Source: an uncultured delta proteobacterium
Lineage (GTDB): Bacteria > Myxococcota > Myxococcia > Myxococcales > 40CM-4-68-19
Assembly (NCBI GenBank): GCA_903911145.1
Contig: CAIWCD010000023.1
Location: forward strand, 62,001-126,000
Direction: 5' to 3'
Length of the DNA: 64,000 nucleotides
Shown here: positions 36,219 through 48,246 of the stretch, piece by piece
Layout of the letters: every line of letters starts with the position of its first letter
How positions within the stretch are numbered: position 1 is the first letter of the stretch
Notes under the pieces: model-generated
Database searches by the model: none
The model's input: only the letters and a program-made list of their open reading frames with translations
Told to the model about the DNA's origin: nothing
Made by a program: the position numbers and the translations under genes

Positions 36219-36817
36219 TTCTGCGCCTCCTTCTCGAGCTGCGCGCGCGCATCGGCGGTCGCATCGGCGATCGTGGTTCCCTGGCTGCGCTGGAGCGCGC
36301 GCACATACGCGACCACCGCCCAGCGTTCCTCTGTCGTCATGTCCGCGGCGTAGCCGGCCATCAGGCCCCAGCCGTTGGTGAGTGCGTTGAAGATGAACCC
36401 GTCCGTGAGCGCGCGCTTGGCGGTGTTGACCAGGCTCGGCGGCAGGATGAGCGACATCTGCGTCGAGACGAGGCTGTGTCCGTCGCCGGTGGCGCCGTGG
36501 CAGATGGCGCAGTGGATGTCGTACTGCTTGCGTCCCGTGGCGAGGAACTGCGCGGAGAGCGGGAAGGGATTGGTCGCGATCATCTGCCCGCTGTCATCGC
36601 GGCCAGAGAAGGTCTGCGCGTTGGCCCGCTCACGCGCGACCGTGTTGGCCGGCGGCGTGCGCATCGCGCGACCATCGGCGAAGAAGGCGTTCTGCGTGAA
36701 CGGCTTGTACTTCGCCTGCTTCGTCATCGGGTCGATGTCCTCCTGCTGGAGGCACGCCGAGAGCGAAACCGCGGCCGCGAGGGCCGAGACGAGAAGCTTT
36801 GCATTCAAACGATTCAT
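36215..36817 (-). CDS. actE: ActE, monohaem cytochrome c lipoprotein of ACIII
   Basis: The product is 200 residues from ATG 36817. The lipobox is SLSAC. A single haem-binding CAICH occurs near residue 105 (YDIHCAICHGATGDG), and Met ligand candidates lie in WGLMAGYAADMTTEE. In ACIII this subunit takes electrons from ActA/ActB and can pass them to the caa3 cytochrome c domain. The upstream in-frame extension is a shadow of actD. Confidence 0.92.
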   Translation of the reverse strand: MNRLNAKLLVSALAAAVSLSACLQQEDIDPMTKQAKYKPFTQNAFFADGRAMRTPPANTVARERANAQTFSGRDDSGQMIATNPFPLSAQFLATGRKQYDIHCAICHGATGDGHSLVSTQMSLILPPSLVNTAKRALTDGFIFNALTNGWGLMAGYAADMTTEERWAVVAYVRALQRSQGTTIADATADARAQLEKEAQK

Positions 36818-37368
36818 GAGATCGGACCCCGGACGATCTCGACCTTGCGGGCGCCGAGATCGCGCAGCTTCTGTGCGACGTCGCCGAGCTCGCCCGGCTG
36901 CTTGTCGCTCTCGATGCTCACCCAGAACGCGTCGATCGATGCCGAGCGGAACGACTCGGCCTCGAAGACCGGGTGGTACGGGCGCGGCAGACGGAAGAGC
37001 GCGATCGAGCCGAAGAAGAGCGTGAGCGCGGTGAGCAGAATTCCGCACTCGAACGTGATGGGAATGTGCGTCGGCCAGCTGTGCAGCGGACGACCGCCGA
37101 TGTTGATCGGATAGTCGATGACGTTGCACCAGTAGATGAGCGAGTAGCCGCCGATGGCTCCGGTGAGCCCCGCGGTGAGCGCCATCTTCGGGACGATGCT
37201 CTTCGGGATGCCGAGCGCCGCTTCGATGCCGTGCACGGGAAACGGCGAGTACGCATCGAGCTTGCCGAGGGCGAGCGCGTGCAGCTTGGCGCCCGCGTCG
37301 ACGAGCTGCTCGGGCGTCGCGAACTCGCCGAGCACGAACGTCTTCTCTGGAGGATGGATCGAGGACAA
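36814..37368 (-). CDS. actD: ActD (DUF3341), membrane subunit of ACIII
   Basis: The product is 184 residues if it starts at TTG 37368. An AGGAGGG ribosome site lies eight bases upstream and actC ends only four bases before. The upstream ATG 37404 would lie inside actC and has no ribosome site. The DUF3341 fold has two helices (VPKMALTAGLTGAIGGYSLIYW and ITFECGILLTALTLFFGSIAL) and the typical GRPLHSWPTHIPITFE segment. The C-terminal tail has DAFWVSIES. ActD contacts ActB on the membrane. The stop overlaps actE as ATGA. Confidence 0.9.
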   Translation of the reverse strand: MSSIHPPEKTFVLGEFATPEQLVDAGAKLHALALGKLDAYSPFPVHGIEAALGIPKSIVPKMALTAGLTGAIGGYSLIYWCNVIDYPINIGGRPLHSWPTHIPITFECGILLTALTLFFGSIALFRLPRPYHPVFEAESFRSASIDAFWVSIESDKQPGELGDVAQKLRDLGARKVEIVRGPIS

Positions 37369-37372
37369 GTGG

Positions 37373-38880
37373 CTAGCCCTCCTTTCCGGAGATGGGCGCT
37401 GCATGAGCCGCCGGGGGAACGCCGCCCGAAGCCGCCGCCATCGTCGCGGTCTCCGCTTCGTGCGCCGCGTGTTCCGCGTGCTCCATCTCGAGACGCAGCT
37501 CCTTGATCTCGCTGACCGCGACGGCGGGCAGGAAGCGCACGAAGAGCAGCATCAGCGTGAGGAAGAGGCAGATGGTGCCGACGTAGAGGGAGATGTCGAC
37601 CCAGGTCGGGTGGAACGCGACCCAGCTCGAGGGGAGGAAGTCGCGGTGAAGCGAGATGACGAAGATGACGAACCGCTCGCACCACATCCCGATGTTGATG
37701 AAGATCGACGCAACCCAGACGGCCCAGAGATTGGTCCGGCCCCACTTCGTCCAGAAGAGGTGTGGCGTGATGCAGTTGCAGAAGACCATCAGGAAGAAGA
37801 TGTGGTTCATCGGCCCGGCGCGCCGGTTGTAGAACGCGAAGTACTCGTACGGGTTCGCCGAGTAGAACGACGCGAAGTGCTCCATCACGTAGCCGTACGT
37901 GACGATCATTCCCGTCAGCAGCATCACCTTGCACATCAGCTCGATATGGCGCGGCGTGATGACATGCTCGATGCCCAGGATCTTGCGGGCCGGCAGCATC
38001 AGCGTGCAGACCATCGCGAAGCCTGAGAAGACGGCGCCGGCGACGAAGTAGGGCGGGAAGATCGTCGTGTGCCAACCGGGGATGACGGCGACGGCGAAGT
38101 CGAAGGAGACGATCGTGTGCACCGAGAGCACCAGCGGCGTCGCGATGCCCGCGAGGAGCAGATAGGCGATCTTGTAGTGGTTCCACGCGCGCGCGGAGCC
38201 CGTCCAGCCGAGCGCGAGCACGCCGTAGATCTTGCGGCGCAGCGTCCCCACCGAGGCGTCGCGCAGCGAGGCGACGTCAGGGATGAGGCCGAGATACCAG
38301 AAGAGCAGCGACGTGGTCAGATAGGTCGAGACAGCGAACACGTCCCACATCAGTGGCGACTTGAAGTTCGGCCAGATCCACATCGTGTTCGGGTAGGGGA
38401 AGAGCCAGTAGATCGCCAGCCACGGGCGGCCCGTGTGGAGGATCGGATAGAGGCCGGCGCAGACGACCGCGAAGAGCGTCATCGCTTCCGCGAAGCGGTT
38501 GATGCTCGTGCGCCACTTCTGCTGGAAGAGGAGAAGGATGGCGCTGATGAGCGTTCCTGCGTGGCCGATGCCGATCCACCAGACGAAGTTGGTGATGCCC
38601 CAACCCCATCCGACGGTCTTGTTGTTGCCCCACATGCCGATGCCCTTCACGACCGTGACGATGATCGCGAACGTGAGGAGCCCGACACCCGCGGAGGTCA
38701 GGCCGAGCATCTTCAGCCAGCCCTGATCGGTGTCCTTCCAGATGTAGCTGAGCAGCGACTTGTTGATGTTGCTGTCATCGTGCTTCGGCTGGTCCTTGAC
38801 CGGCGCGATCCACGGCGTCGGCTCCAGCTCGGCGCGGGCTTTGAGCGCCTTGGCGCGCACCTCGGCGATGGCGACGGTGC

Positions 38881-38884
<4 letters not shown>
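37373..38884 (-). CDS. actC: ActC, NrfD-like quinol-binding subunit of ACIII
   Basis: The product is 503 residues from ATG 38884, overlapping actB as ATGA. Ten membrane helices are visible, for example [20 protein letters not shown] and [14 protein letters not shown], with the conserved His of the NrfD quinol site. The C-terminus is a long Ala/His/Glu-rich cytoplasmic tail (about residues 465-503). ActC oxidises menaquinol or ubiquinol at the periplasmic side and passes electrons to ActB. Confidence 0.95.
37377..37383 (-). promoter_or_regulatory. Strong ribosome binding site that supports a TTG start for actD
   Basis: On the minus strand AGGAGGG is followed after eight bases by TTG 37368, within the end of actC. 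No equally placed ATG exists. Confidence 0.75.
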
Positions 38885-41910
<3,026 letters not shown>

Positions 41911-41919
41911 CGGATCTCT

Positions 41920-42660
41920 CTAGCGGTGGCAGGTGGAGCAGCTCTGGCGCGTGTGCACGCCGTTCACATCTTTCAGCGCCAGCCCGAAGGCGATCTTCGG
42001 GTCGCTGTTGAGCGCCAGCTTCTGCTGCGCATCGGCCGCATCCTTCGCGATGCCGTGGCTCATCAGCTCCTTGACCGCCGCATCCTTCGTCTTCGGCGAT
42101 TCCCACTTGAGGTTGAAGACCTCCTCCTTGGGGCGCAGATAGTTCTCGGGGTTGCGGTGGCACTCGAGGCACCAGCCCATCGTCAGCGACGAGTACTTCT
42201 CGACCGCGGCCATCGTGTCGACCCGCCCGTGGCAGGTGGCGCAGCCGACGCCCTTGGCGACGTGGATGGAGTGATTGAAGAAGACGTAGTGCGGAAGCTT
42301 GTAGACCTTCTCCCACTGGATCGGCGTGTTGCTGAAGAACGCCTCACGCACGGGAGCGAGCTTGGGGCTCTTGTTCCAGATCTGCTCGTGGCAGTTCATG
42401 CAGATCGCGGTGGGAGGGTACCCGGCGGAAGCGGCTTTCTCGACCTGCGTGTGGCAATAGCGGCAGTCGATGCCGACTTCGGCGACGTGGTGGCGGTGAT
42501 CGAACTGCACCGGTTGCTCAATCGGATCGCCGACCTGCGTGAAGAGCGGCGAGCGGACGTAGAGCATCATCCCGCCGAGCGTGCCGACGGCCCCGAGGGC
42601 AACAGCGGCAAGCGAGAGGCGGGCGAGGGTGTTCGACCAGGGCTTGAAGAGAGCGTTCAT
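41920..42660 (-). CDS. actA: ActA, pentahaem cytochrome c of ACIII
   Basis: The product is 246 residues. One N-terminal membrane helix (LAAVALGAVGTLGGMMLYV) precedes five CxxCH haem motifs in order: CRYCH, CMNCH, CATCH, CLECH and CSTCH. Additional His residues (FDHRHH, FNHSIH) can serve as distal ligands. ActA is the periplasmic electron exit of ACIII. It is the first gene of the 12-gene operon, and actB follows after nine bases. The promoter should lie in the 241-base region upstream. Confidence 0.95.
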   Translation of the reverse strand: MNALFKPWSNTLARLSLAAVALGAVGTLGGMMLYVRSPLFTQVGDPIEQPVQFDHRHHVAEVGIDCRYCHTQVEKAASAGYPPTAICMNCHEQIWNKSPKLAPVREAFFSNTPIQWEKVYKLPHYVFFNHSIHVAKGVGCATCHGRVDTMAAVEKYSSLTMGWCLECHRNPENYLRPKEEVFNLKWESPKTKDAAVKELMSHGIAKDAADAQQKLALNSDPKIAFGLALKDVNGVHTRQSCSTCHR

Positions 42661-42718
42661 TCCCGTCCCGATCCGTTGGGTGAGCAGGTGCAGCGATTTC
42701 GAGGCCGCGGCGTGTTAT

Positions 42719-42755
42719 CCGCAAAACTTGCGGGCGACAAGGAACGTTTTGTCGC
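42719..42755. promoter_or_regulatory. Two adjacent dyads in the act operon/Mpo1 divergent promoter region
   Basis: CCGCAA-AAC-TTGCGG (42719-42733) is followed at once by GCGACAA-N8-TTGTCGC (42734-42755), whose centre contains AACGTT. They lie about 60-95 bases upstream of actA and about 150 before the Mpo1 gene. Binding of a regulator is inferred; no known redox box (FNR TTGAT-N4-ATCAA) is present. Confidence 0.4.
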
Positions 42756-42901
42756 ACCCCCGGCATTTTCTGCGCACGATCGGGCTTCGCGCCGCGTCCG
42801 GAGCGGGTTCTGTGGCAGCTTGACGCAGGCACAACAATCTGACAGTGGCGGTTGCTGCGTGCGTCCAACCGGGCGCACCGCACGTCCAAGGAGCGCACCG
42901 A

Positions 42902-43204
42902 ATGCTCGGCAATCGCAGCTCGCAGGAGTGGATCGCGGAGTACGCGCGGGGGCACCAGCACCCGGTCAATCGGGCCTGCCACACGATCGGCATCCCGATG
43001 ATCGCGCTCTCGGTTCTGATGTTCCTTGTCTCGCCGCTCATCGCCGGGCTCTGGAAGGTCGCGCTGGCGCTCTTCGTCGTCGGCTGGACGTTCCAGTTCA
43101 TCGGCCACGGGGTCGAGGGAACGGCGCCCGAGTTCTTCAAGGACTGGCGCTTCCTTCTCGTCGGCCTGCGCTGGTGGTTCGCGAAGATGGCCGGGCGGGC
43201 GTAG
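42902..43204 (+). CDS. Mpo1-like (DUF962) small membrane protein
   Basis: The product is 100 residues from ATG 42902, with AAGGAG eight bases upstream. The family signature NRACHTIGIPM lies near residue 24, followed by two hydrophobic helices (IALSVLMFLVSPLIAGLW and VALALFVVGWTFQFIGHG) and VEGTAPEFFKDW. DUF962 proteins include yeast Mpo1, an iron-dependent 2-hydroxy fatty acid dioxygenase; bacterial members are mostly uncharacterised. It diverges from the actA operon and stands alone. Confidence 0.8.
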   Translation: MLGNRSSQEWIAEYARGHQHPVNRACHTIGIPMIALSVLMFLVSPLIAGLWKVALALFVVGWTFQFIGHGVEGTAPEFFKDWRFLLVGLRWWFAKMAGRA

Positions 43205-43213
43205 CGCGCGTCG

Positions 43214-44743
43214 TCAGTGCGTCGCCGCGCGCGGCTTGCGCGCCAGCTTCAAGTGGGCATAGAGCGCCGCGGGATCTTCTCCTCGGTGCACGTTGTCGCG
43301 CAGGTCGAGAGTGAGAACGCGCGCCCGCGTCTCCTCGGCGGCGCGCGGCTGTCCAGCGAGCTCCTGCGCGGCGGCGAGGCGGACCCGGCATGGCACCTCG
43401 GTGTCGGGGCACATCGAGAGCGCCTCCACTGCGCGGGCCGGGTCGCGCGCCGCGAGCGCTGCCTCTCCGGCGGCGTGATGCATGTCCGATCGGACGTCGT
43501 TGTTCGATGGGGCGCGGCGCAGCTCTTCGGCGAGATCGGCCGCTGCCCGCGCGGCCTGGGCAGGATTCTGCGCGCTCACGCCAAGCGCAGAATCAAGCAC
43601 CAGCAGCGAGCGCCTCACCCGATTCTGCTCATCGCCCGCACCCGCGTCCGCCAGCGACTGCCGACTGAGCTGGACCTGCGCCTGCGCCTCGCCGAGCCGG
43701 CCCAACTCGAGCAGCATCTCGGCCCTCTCGAAGCGAGCCCACGCCAGCGCCAGCGAGCTCTTCTTCTCCGCGCCAGCCTGTTCGAGCGCATCGATGCCGG
43801 CGAGCGCCTCGGCACTCTTGCCTTCTCCGAGATAGCCCCAGGCATCCACCAGCGCGAGTGCGCGCATCTCGGACTCGGCGTGCGGCGTCTTGCGCGCAAC
43901 CGTCATCGCCTCGTGTCCACCGGCGAAATCTCCTCGGTAGAAACGCGCGTACGAGACGCCGACCCAGGCCATCCAGAACTCGGCCTTCATCTCGCCCGCT
44001 TTGCGAAATTGCGCCTCCGCCTCATCGAGCCGCCCGACCAGAAGCAGAACCTCTCCGAGTGAATCGTAGGCGTTCGGCTCGTTCGGCTTGAGCTCGACAA
44101 ACTTGCGCGCGGCCGCGATCCCCTCCTCTGTCATCCCCTGCTGCGCGAGCACGAAGCCGAGATAGTTGTACGCCTCGGCGAGCTGCGGATTGAGCTGGAG
44201 CGCACGGTTGAGATGGAGGATCGCCGCCTGCGACTTGTAGTCATATTGAGACTGCACACCGAGCTGGAACTGGGCGAGCCAGTCGTTGGGCGCGAGGTCG
44301 ACGAGCTGGCGGCGCAGCTTGCGGATCTGCTCGTCATCGCCGCGTCGCTCGGCGGCGAGCACCTCGATCATCATCCGCTCCGTCACGGGCAGACTGCTCG
44401 AGAGCTGGAGCCCTCGCTCGATCTCCCGCGCGCCATCGGGCCCCACGTCGCATTTGCCGAGCCACGCAAGCGCGAGCGCGAAGTCGGGCTCGGCAAGCAG
44501 AGCCTGCTTGAGCAGGAGGGACGCGGCCGGACAGTCCCAGTTGAGCGCCTTGAAGCGCCCTTCGCGAAAGAGCTGCAGCGCTTCGGCCGAGCGCGCCGTC
44601 ACGGGGATCTCTCCTGGAATCCCCTTCGAATCGGCATTGGCAGCGGGCACGGCTGTCGCTGCGGGCGCAACCGTCGTCGGAGCAGGAGATGCGGGAGAGG
44701 TTCCGGGGGCCGCAGCGAGCAGCGCGATTGCAACGAGCAGCAT
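43214..44743 (-). CDS. Exported TPR-repeat protein
   Basis: The product is 509 residues from ATG 44743, chosen because it opens a signal-like segment (MLLVAIALLAAAPGTS). No strong ribosome site is seen, and an upstream extension is probably not translated. A Pro/Ala/Thr-rich linker precedes several TPR-like repeats, for example ALQLNPQLAEAYNYLGFVLAQ, FVELKPNEPNAYDSLGEVLL and GRLDEAEAQFRKAGEMKAEF. Later helices are Ala/Leu rich. TPR proteins of this kind scaffold protein complexes in the periplasm. The partner is unknown. The PAP2 gene diverges from it 121 bases away. Confidence 0.75.
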   Translation of the reverse strand: MLLVAIALLAAAPGTSPASPAPTTVAPAATAVPAANADSKGIPGEIPVTARSAEALQLFREGRFKALNWDCPAASLLLKQALLAEPDFALALAWLGKCDVGPDGAREIERGLQLSSSLPVTERMMIEVLAAERRGDDEQIRKLRRQLVDLAPNDWLAQFQLGVQSQYDYKSQAAILHLNRALQLNPQLAEAYNYLGFVLAQQGMTEEGIAAARKFVELKPNEPNAYDSLGEVLLLVGRLDEAEAQFRKAGEMKAEFWMAWVGVSYARFYRGDFAGGHEAMTVARKTPHAESEMRALALVDAWGYLGEGKSAEALAGIDALEQAGAEKKSSLALAWARFERAEMLLELGRLGEAQAQVQLSRQSLADAGAGDEQNRVRRSLLVLDSALGVSAQNPAQAARAAADLAEELRRAPSNNDVRSDMHHAAGEAALAARDPARAVEALSMCPDTEVPCRVRLAAAQELAGQPRAAEETRARVLTLDLRDNVHRGEDPAALYAHLKLARKPRAATH

Positions 44744-44864
44744 GCGCGCGACTCTGGCATGCGGATCGCGACAGGCCAAGCGGACCTTCGCATCGAGACG
44801 GTGAAGCGCTCGGTGGCGTGAGCGAAAAATTGCATTGGCGGCGCGTTCGCCATAACCGGACCGC

Positions 44865-45821
44865 ATGCACCTCGGGAACTCATGGCTGTCGCGGGTCTTC
44901 GCCGTTGCGCTCTGCCTGCTCGGTCTGGCCGCTCCCGTTCGCGCGCAGAGTTGGCTCGACTGGAGCCGCGCCACCGAGAGCGATTCACTCGGGCTGGTGG
45001 TGCCTGCCGACGCCATCATGATCGGCAGTTCGTTTCTCCTCTGGGGAGGCTCGCAACTCCTGCGGAGCTCGATTGCCCCCGCGTCCTGCAGGCTCTGCGA
45101 TGGCAGCGACAACCGCGGACTCCCCAGCGACGCAGGGGACGGGCGCGGTTCGCTCAATCGTGTCGATGCCTATTTCCATGACGCGCTGGCGGGACGCTTC
45201 GTCTCCCGCAAGACCGCCGACACGACAAGCAACGTCATCGCCTACGGGGCCGTCCCCGTGTTCGCGCTCGCCGGGGCCATCTTCGCCACCGGCCCGCACG
45301 CGAGCGATTGGGCGGGAGCGCGCACGACCGTGATCCTCCTCGAGAGCGTCGCGCTCAACGGGGCGATCGGACAGGCGATGAAGTTCGGCTTCGCCCGCAA
45401 GCGACCGTTCATTCGCTACGGCCACGGAACCGACGGCGCGACCTCGAGCGAAGGGAGCACCTACGACGCCACTGATCCGGACAGCCACTTCAGTTTCGTC
45501 TCCGGGCACACGTCGGAGACGACGTCACTCGCGTTCGGGGTCGCCATGTGCGCGACCCTCGACGATTCGAAGGCCGCACCTTATCTCTGGGCAGGCGCGG
45601 GAACCCTGACCGCGCTCGTCGGCACGCTGCGCATGGTCGCGGAGAAACATTACTTCACCGACGTGGTCGGCGGGGCCGCGCTGGGAGCGGCCGTGGGTGT
45701 GCTGGTTCCGCTTCTGCACCGGACGGGAAGTTGGCTCGGCGGTGAGCGCGACGCCAGCGGGCTGCGGCTCTCTGTGATTGGGACGGACGGCGCGCAGATC
45801 GCATGGGCCGGCACATTCTAG
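44865..45821 (+). CDS. PAP2-family phosphatase, exported
   Basis: The product is 318 residues. An N-terminal signal peptide ends at VRAQSW. The three PAP2 motifs are present: KFGFARKRPF (KxxxxxxRP), FSFVSGHTSE (PSGH-like, here with Val before SGH), and RMVAEKHYFTDVVGG (SR-x5-H-x3-D, with Arg and the His retained). Several membrane helices flank them. PAP2 enzymes dephosphorylate lipid pyrophosphates or phosphatidic acid in the envelope. Cys residues in SCRLCDG are unusual. The substrate cannot be predicted. Confidence 0.85.
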   Translation: MHLGNSWLSRVFAVALCLLGLAAPVRAQSWLDWSRATESDSLGLVVPADAIMIGSSFLLWGGSQLLRSSIAPASCRLCDGSDNRGLPSDAGDGRGSLNRVDAYFHDALAGRFVSRKTADTTSNVIAYGAVPVFALAGAIFATGPHASDWAGARTTVILLESVALNGAIGQAMKFGFARKRPFIRYGHGTDGATSSEGSTYDATDPDSHFSFVSGHTSETTSLAFGVAMCATLDDSKAAPYLWAGAGTLTALVGTLRMVAEKHYFTDVVGGAALGAAVGVLVPLLHRTGSWLGGERDASGLRLSVIGTDGAQIAWAGTF

Positions 45822-45861
45822 GTGCCGACCCCGCGAGTCGTAAACTGCTTGACCAGTTGGC

Positions 45862-46371
45862 CTAGATCCCCAGCGCGCCCGTCCGGATCAGATAGGCAAG
45901 CTGCTTGCGCTGCTCCTCATCGAGTTGCGCGTGGAGCTTTCCGAGCGCCTTGACGAGTGCGTCGCGCAACCGCTCGGCCGCTTTGACGCGCAGAGCACTT
46001 CCCTCCAGCGCTTTCGTCTCGTCGAACTTCTCGGAGGTCAAGGCGTCGGCGAGTGCAGACGTCGTGCGCCGATCATCTACAGCTGCCTGCGCGCGCTCCG
46101 TCTTGAGATCATCAAGCACGCGAGCGAACTCGGCGACCTGCGCGTCGTTCAGATCGAGCTTGTGCGCGAGGAATCGGAGAGGTCGCCGGATGCCGAACGG
46201 GCCACCGCCTGCCTCATCTCCGCCGCCATGCCAGCCTGCGTGCCAGCCGCGAAAGCCGTGGCCATGACCGCGCCCTCCTGAGAGACCGTCTCCCGCTTCA
46301 GCGAACGACTCACCGCTCTCGCATGCCGCGGCTCGACGCATGCGCAACCAATGCAACATTCCCGGGTGCAT
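45862..46371 (-). CDS. Spy/CpxP-like protein without signal peptide, His/Gly-rich N-terminus
   Basis: The product is 169 residues from ATG 46371. GGAGAAGT lies just upstream. A His/Gly-rich segment (GHGHGFRGWHAGWHGG, about residues 35-50) precedes helical text with two LTxxQ-like motifs: LDLNDAQVAEFARVLDDLK and LDEEQRKQLAYLIRTG. Spy/CpxP/heavy-metal-sensor proteins carry such motifs, but they are periplasmic and this sequence has no signal peptide. The family assignment is therefore tentative. It is divergent from the kinase-remnant gene. Confidence 0.6.
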   Translation of the reverse strand: MHPGMLHWLRMRRAAACESGESFAEAGDGLSGGRGHGHGFRGWHAGWHGGGDEAGGGPFGIRRPLRFLAHKLDLNDAQVAEFARVLDDLKTERAQAAVDDRRTTSALADALTSEKFDETKALEGSALRVKAAERLRDALVKALGKLHAQLDEEQRKQLAYLIRTGALGI

Positions 46372-46528
46372 ACTTCTCCTCTCGCCGGGGCTTGTCGCGC
46401 CCAGCGGATTGACTCGTGCGGGCTCCATGCCTCGCACGGAGTTGAAACTAACCAGCACGCGGTCGACGTCAAGCCGGAGTGCTGTCGCAACGATTTCATC
46501 GAGCCGCGAAGGGTGGTAGTTCGCAGCG

Positions 46529-48145
46529 ATGGATTTGAGTCTCAGGCAGATCTTCGATCGCGCCCGTGCTGCGCAGGAGTGGGTGCCTCCGTCTGAGGCG
46601 GAGCTTCTCTTCGCGGTCGCGCTTCGCCTCGCGGTCGAGCAGGCCACGCCGCTCGCAGCGTCGCGGATCATCCTGCACGAAGGAGGCGTGCTCGAGTTGA
46701 CTGTTGACGAGCACGCGGAAGATCCAGCCGATGAGCGGACGCTGGTGCTCGGTGAAGGGGAGGGGGCTCGCCCTGGGGTCGACGGACCTGCGGAGGTCTA
46801 CGCGGCTGGCGCGATCGGCTACGAGCTGTTCACCGGACTGCCTCCTCCGCGGCCGCCGGCGGGGCCGGGACCTGAGCTGACCGGGCCGCTCGGAGATGTC
46901 GTGCGCGTGGCGATGGCGCGCGATCGGCGCGAGCGGTTCGCTGATCTGCGGCAGCTCCTCGACGCTGTGACTGCGATCGAGACGCGTCGCTCTGCGCCAG
47001 AGGAGCGCGGGCTGCTGGCTGCACTCCTGGCGCGCGTGAAGAGGTGGGAAGAGCGGGCCCAGAACGCTGCGGCGCTGGCGGTGCTGCGACACGAGACGGA
47101 GACGCTTGAGGCGCGGCTCTCCCAGCAGGAGGCGCTCACCGACCAGCTTGCGGGGCTTGCTGGGGCGGCAGAGCGGATCGCGATTCTCGAGACTGCGCTG
47201 CAGGCTGTGCGCACGGAGTTCGCGACCGGCCTCGTGCGCCAGCAGCAGAATCTGCGGGAGCTCGTCGAGGATCGACGGCGCGAGGAGGCGAAGGCGCGCG
47301 AGCGCGACGAGCAGCGCGAGGCCCACGCGGCGCTGCATCCTCCGCGGGTTCGTATGCTGCCGGTGATCGGCGCGGCAGTGGTGGCCGCGGCGGCCTCGGC
47401 GATTGTGTCCGTGCTGGTGCTCGACCGGGTTCTCTCCAGTGGGGAGTCCGCTCCCATCGCGCGCGCGGTTGCGCCGCCAGCGGTGGCTGTTCAGGCTCCC
47501 TCTCCGGTGCGCGAACCTGCGCAACCGACCGCGCCAACAGCTGCTGTTGCGGCAGCTCCTGCTACACCGGCGGCACCCGCTGCTGCGACGGCTGTCCCGG
47601 CGGCGACGGAGCTCCCGACCGCGCCTGGTGTGGGCGCGCCGACTGCGGAGCCAGTTCCATCAGCTCCCGCCGCGCCTTCTCCGGCAAAGGCGGCGAGCGG
47701 CTCCGCAGCAGCGCCAATCGCCGTCGCGACACCGAACGCGCCGATTCCTCCCGCTGCCACTGCTGCGCCGCCCGCCGCGTACCTTCCAGCGTCTGCCGAG
47801 CCCGCGACGGCCCCTGTCGCAGCGAAGGCATCTCCTCCGGCGGGGCCCGCGATCGCGCCCAGGAAGCGCGCCCGCCAGCTTCTCGACCGGGGAGATCTCT
47901 CGCTCGAGAAGGGACATGCCGATGCGGCCGTGACGGCGTTTCATGGCGCGCTCGAGGCCGACCCGACTCTCGCCGAGGCCCATCGCGGCCTGGGGATGGC
48001 CTTCGCGCTGCAGGGCAATGACGCGGTCGCCAAGCTCGAGTACGAACGCTACCTCGCGGCGAGTCCGCAGGCCCCCGATGCGACGGAGATTCGCGCGGCC
48101 ATCAACGAGCTGAACGCGCGCTCCAACCTGGGCGAGTCGCATTGA
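46529..48145 (+). CDS. Membrane protein with remnant kinase C-lobe, coiled coil, Pro/Ala linker and TPR
   Basis: The product is 538 residues. Residues about 1-150 resemble only the C-lobe of a Ser/Thr protein kinase. AEVYAAGAIGYELFTGLPP fits subdomain IX (DVYALGxxLYELLTGxPP), and VVRVAMARDRRERFADLRQLLDAV fits subdomain XI. The N-lobe is missing. The HRD loop region (ATPLAASRIILHEGG) and DFG position (LELTVDE) keep none of the catalytic residues. A Glu/Gln/Arg coiled coil (about 170-265) leads to one membrane helix (about 276-302). Then come a 140-residue Pro/Ala linker and a C-terminal TPR pair (about 445-538). It is probably a pseudokinase-derived scaffold spanning the inner membrane, with TPRs in the periplasm. 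A signalling role is inferred only. Confidence 0.7.
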   Translation: MDLSLRQIFDRARAAQEWVPPSEAELLFAVALRLAVEQATPLAASRIILHEGGVLELTVDEHAEDPADERTLVLGEGEGARPGVDGPAEVYAAGAIGYELFTGLPPPRPPAGPGPELTGPLGDVVRVAMARDRRERFADLRQLLDAVTAIETRRSAPEERGLLAALLARVKRWEERAQNAAALAVLRHETETLEARLSQQEALTDQLAGLAGAAERIAILETALQAVRTEFATGLVRQQQNLRELVEDRRREEAKARERDEQREAHAALHPPRVRMLPVIGAAVVAAAASAIVSVLVLDRVLSSGESAPIARAVAPPAVAVQAPSPVREPAQPTAPTAAVAAAPATPAAPAAATAVPAATELPTAPGVGAPTAEPVPSAPAAPSPAKAASGSAAAPIAVATPNAPIPPAATAAPPAAYLPASAEPATAPVAAKASPPAGPAIAPRKRARQLLDRGDLSLEKGHADAAVTAFHGALEADPTLAEAHRGLGMAFALQGNDAVAKLEYERYLAASPQAPDATEIRAAINELNARSNLGESH

Positions 48146-48246
48146 GGGACGCGTTCGCCCGTTCATCCACCGGTTGACGGTCTGGCCGAACGTCGGAGTT
48201 TAGGCGAGCCTCGGACTCTCCCCGACTGGCCCACTTCGAGACGACC

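Noticed and set aside
37404-37404. ATG 37404 as the actD start
   Set aside because: It lies within actC and has no ribosome site, while TTG 37368 is ideally spaced.
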